Of a stretch of 34,473 bases of DNA, positions 32,779 to 34,473 are shown piece by piece. The notes under the pieces are model-generated. The model was not told where the DNA came from and made no database searches. It was given only the letters and a program-made list of their open reading frames with translations. How positions within the stretch are numbered: position 1 is the first letter of the stretch; every line of letters starts with the position of its first letter. The stretch is from Emticicia sp. Lineage in GTDB: Bacteria > Bacteroidota > Bacteroidia > Cytophagales > Spirosomataceae. The DNA is taken from assembly GCA_023254245.1 (NCBI GenBank), contig JALQYE010000024.1, forward strand, positions 1-34,473, written 5' to 3'. Both the position numbers and the translations under genes were made by a program.

Positions 32779-34473
32779 TTATTTTTTAATTCTAAAAACC
32801 TTAAATGAATAAGGTTCTAAAATAAGTTTTGTTTTTCCTTGAGTAATGCTGATTAGGCTCTCGGAGGGAACAATTTTAGTTGGTTCATTAATAGTATTGA
32901 AATTCTTGATATCTTTCTCAAACATCGAAATCACTTTTCCATCGACTTTTTGGGGTAACCCACTAATATTCAAATCAATCGAATGCGTTTCACTCGAAGT
33001 ATTTACCAATTTTATGATGATTTCATTCGTTTTTTCATCAATCGAAGATGCTCCATAAAGACCGTTTTTACCCGTTAGATTCTCTCCATTACTTTTTATC
33101 GAAATAGTTTTCGTACCTGCATTATTGGCGTATAATTTTTGTACGTAATAATTTGCCGTTCCGAACGAAGTTAGGTTATCGAACCAAATCAAATCGGGAG
33201 TCCACTGCCAACGATTTACATGAGCAAAAAGTGGAGCATACGAAGTCATATAAACTACATCAGCGTTACGTTCTAAACCTGTCATGAATGCCGCTTCCGA
33301 TAACGCACATTCCCAGTTGTTTTTATTATCTGGTGTAGCTACGCCATTACTCTGAGCGGCATATTCGCCCGCAAATATTTTATAACGATTACGGTCATAA
33401 TTATCATAGCGAGTAGCATTATCTCTAAACCACTTTGGTTCTTTATAATAATGTTCATCAACAATCTGGGCATTGAGTTTGGGTAAAACTTTTTCGGCTT
33501 GCTCAAATAACTCTCCATCAGACGAAGGGCCAGTTCCCGAAACTAATTTAATATTCGGATATTTGGCATGAACAGCTTTTGAGATAATGCTGTAACGCTC
33601 GAAATATTCTTCACCCCATTGTTCATTTCCTACACCGAGCATTTGCAGGTTGAACGGTGTTGGATGCCCCATTTCGGCACGTAAAGCACCCCATTTTGTA
33701 TCCGTGCCACCATTGGCAAACTCAATTAAGTCGAGGGCATCTTGCACAAATGGGTCGAGGTCTTCTAAAGGTTGCATTTCCGAAGAATTGAACTGACAAG
33801 CCAATCCACATGAAAGAATCGGTAAGGGTGTTGCTCCAATATCTTCACACATCAAGAAATATTCGTAGAAACCTAAACCAAAAGTTTGGTAATAGTCAGG
33901 CGTTAGGCGATGCTTGAACTCCATATTCCAACGATTGACAATTTGTTGACGATTCTCAATCTTACCAACGGTTTTCTTCCATTGATAACGCTCAGCGAGT
34001 GTTCGACCTTCTACAATACAACCGCCAGGAAAACGTACAAAACCAGGTTTCAAATCGGCCAATAGTTGCACCAAATCTTTACGCAATCCACCTTTACGGC
34101 CTTTCCAAGTTTCTTGCGGGAAGAGCGAAATCATATCAATATCCAATTGCCCTGCTCCCTTGAAAAACACATTTACTTTACAGTTTGGGTCTGTTTCGGT
34201 GGCTGTAATTACCCCTTCAATTCTTTGCCAATTCGAACCAAGTAAACTTACCGTCGTGCTTCCAATAACTTGATTTTTGCTATTGATGATTTCTACTGAA
34301 AGGCTAATACTACCTTTATTAAGTCGAGCTAAGGCCGAAAAATCGTACTTTTCTCCTTTTTTTATACCAATACCATCAAAACCTTCATTTTGTAAACCCA
34401 AGGCTTTGTTTTCATCACGTTTATCTACTCTTACAACTCGTGGGTTATTGGGGTTTCCTTTGGAGTTATTATA
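32779..34473 (-). CDS. Alpha-L-arabinofuranosidase, GH51 family (5' end outside the window)
   Basis: The enzyme releases terminal arabinofuranose from arabinan or arabinoxylan. The frame is open to the right edge: codons from 34473 read YNNSKGNPNNPRVVRVDKRD and continue without a break into LGLQNEGFDG, so the true start lies beyond the window. The first visible part is a beta-sandwich carbohydrate-binding (CBM4-like) region. The catalytic barrel follows: LKPGFVRFPGGCIVEG, the acid/base Glu in MLGVGNEQWGEEYF, DEHYYKEP, and the probable nucleophile Glu in KIFAGEYAAQ. A C-terminal beta domain ends ILEPYSFKVFRIKK. The symporter gene follows on the same strand. Confidence 0.9.
   Translation of the reverse strand, partial: YNNSKGNPNNPRVVRVDKRDENKALGLQNEGFDGIGIKKGEKYDFSALARLNKGSISLSVEIINSKNQVIGSTTVSLLGSNWQRIEGVITATETDPNCKVNVFFKGAGQLDIDMISLFPQETWKGRKGGLRKDLVQLLADLKPGFVRFPGGCIVEGRTLAERYQWKKTVGKIENRQQIVNRWNMEFKHRLTPDYYQTFGLGFYEYFLMCEDIGATPLPILSCGLACQFNSSEMQPLEDLDPFVQDALDLIEFANGGTDTKWGALRAEMGHPTPFNLQMLGVGNEQWGEEYFERYSIISKAVHAKYPNIKLVSGTGPSSDGELFEQAEKVLPKLNAQIVDEHYYKEPKWFRDNATRYDNYDRNRYKIFAGEYAAQSNGVATPDNKNNWECALSEAAFMTGLERNADVVYMTSYAPLFAHVNRWQWTPDLIWFDNLTSFGTANYYVQKLYANNAGTKTISIKSNGENLTGKNGLYGASSIDEKTNEIIIKLVNTSSETHSIDLNISGLPQKVDGKVISMFEKDIKNFNTINEPTKIVPSESLISITQGKTKLILEPYSFKVFRIKK

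Noticed and set aside
1-34473. CRISPR arrays, tRNA or rRNA genes, transposases, prophage or restriction and toxin systems.
   Set aside because: No regular direct repeats, cloverleaf sequences or recognisable genes of these kinds were seen on either strand.

Overview
The window looks like the chromosome of a free-living member of the Bacteroidota, most likely a Cytophagales (Emticicia/Spirosomaceae-like) bacterium. The signs are AT-rich intergenic DNA, a SusC/SusD pair, an ASPIC/UnbV FG-GAP lipoprotein, the gene order nusB-YtxH-DUF1573-yajC-YbbR, a very long NusB, TAnnTTTG-type -7 elements and few Shine-Dalgarno sites. The genus is an inference from gene content. No tRNA, rRNA, CRISPR array, insertion sequence or phage gene was seen.

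Layout. (1) 288-10330, plus strand: a glycan/sugar uptake block of susC, susD, a 1113-residue FG-GAP/ASPIC lipoprotein and galactokinase. The leaders of susC and galK carry near-identical 14-bp LacI-type palindromes, so the two ends of the block are probably one regulon. (2) 10340-15938, minus strand: a compact five-gene operon that I read as an undescribed or little described chaperone-usher-like surface-fibre system. In transcription order it has a secreted subunit, a two-domain periplasmic chaperone-like protein, a 1004-residue usher-like outer-membrane protein, and two more secreted subunits. A perfect 11-bp hairpin separates the first subunit from the assembly genes. This is the most interesting part of the window. 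(3) 16485-18110: glpD; then a small outer-membrane-like protein on the minus strand. (4) 19061-21686, minus: a nucleotidyltransferase-fold protein overlapping the fused beta-oxidation enzyme gene. (5) 21839-27386, minus: LD-carboxypeptidase, an inward-rectifier K+ channel, DUF721, and the nusB-led housekeeping operon ending in YbbR. (6) 27555-30635, plus: two tandem divergent S41-family peptidases, followed by a small basic ORF. (7) 30934-34473, minus: a Na+/sugar symporter and a GH51 arabinofuranosidase cut by the right edge.

How it fits together. SusC/SusD would bring oligosaccharides across the outer membrane, the GH51 enzyme would release arabinose, the SGLT-type symporter would import a hexose across the inner membrane, and GalK would phosphorylate galactose. 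Only the susC-galK link is supported by shared sequence signals. The symporter and GH51 gene lie 20 kb away and show no matching operator. Short-word or inverted repeats occupy several intergenic gaps of the housekeeping and peptidase regions.
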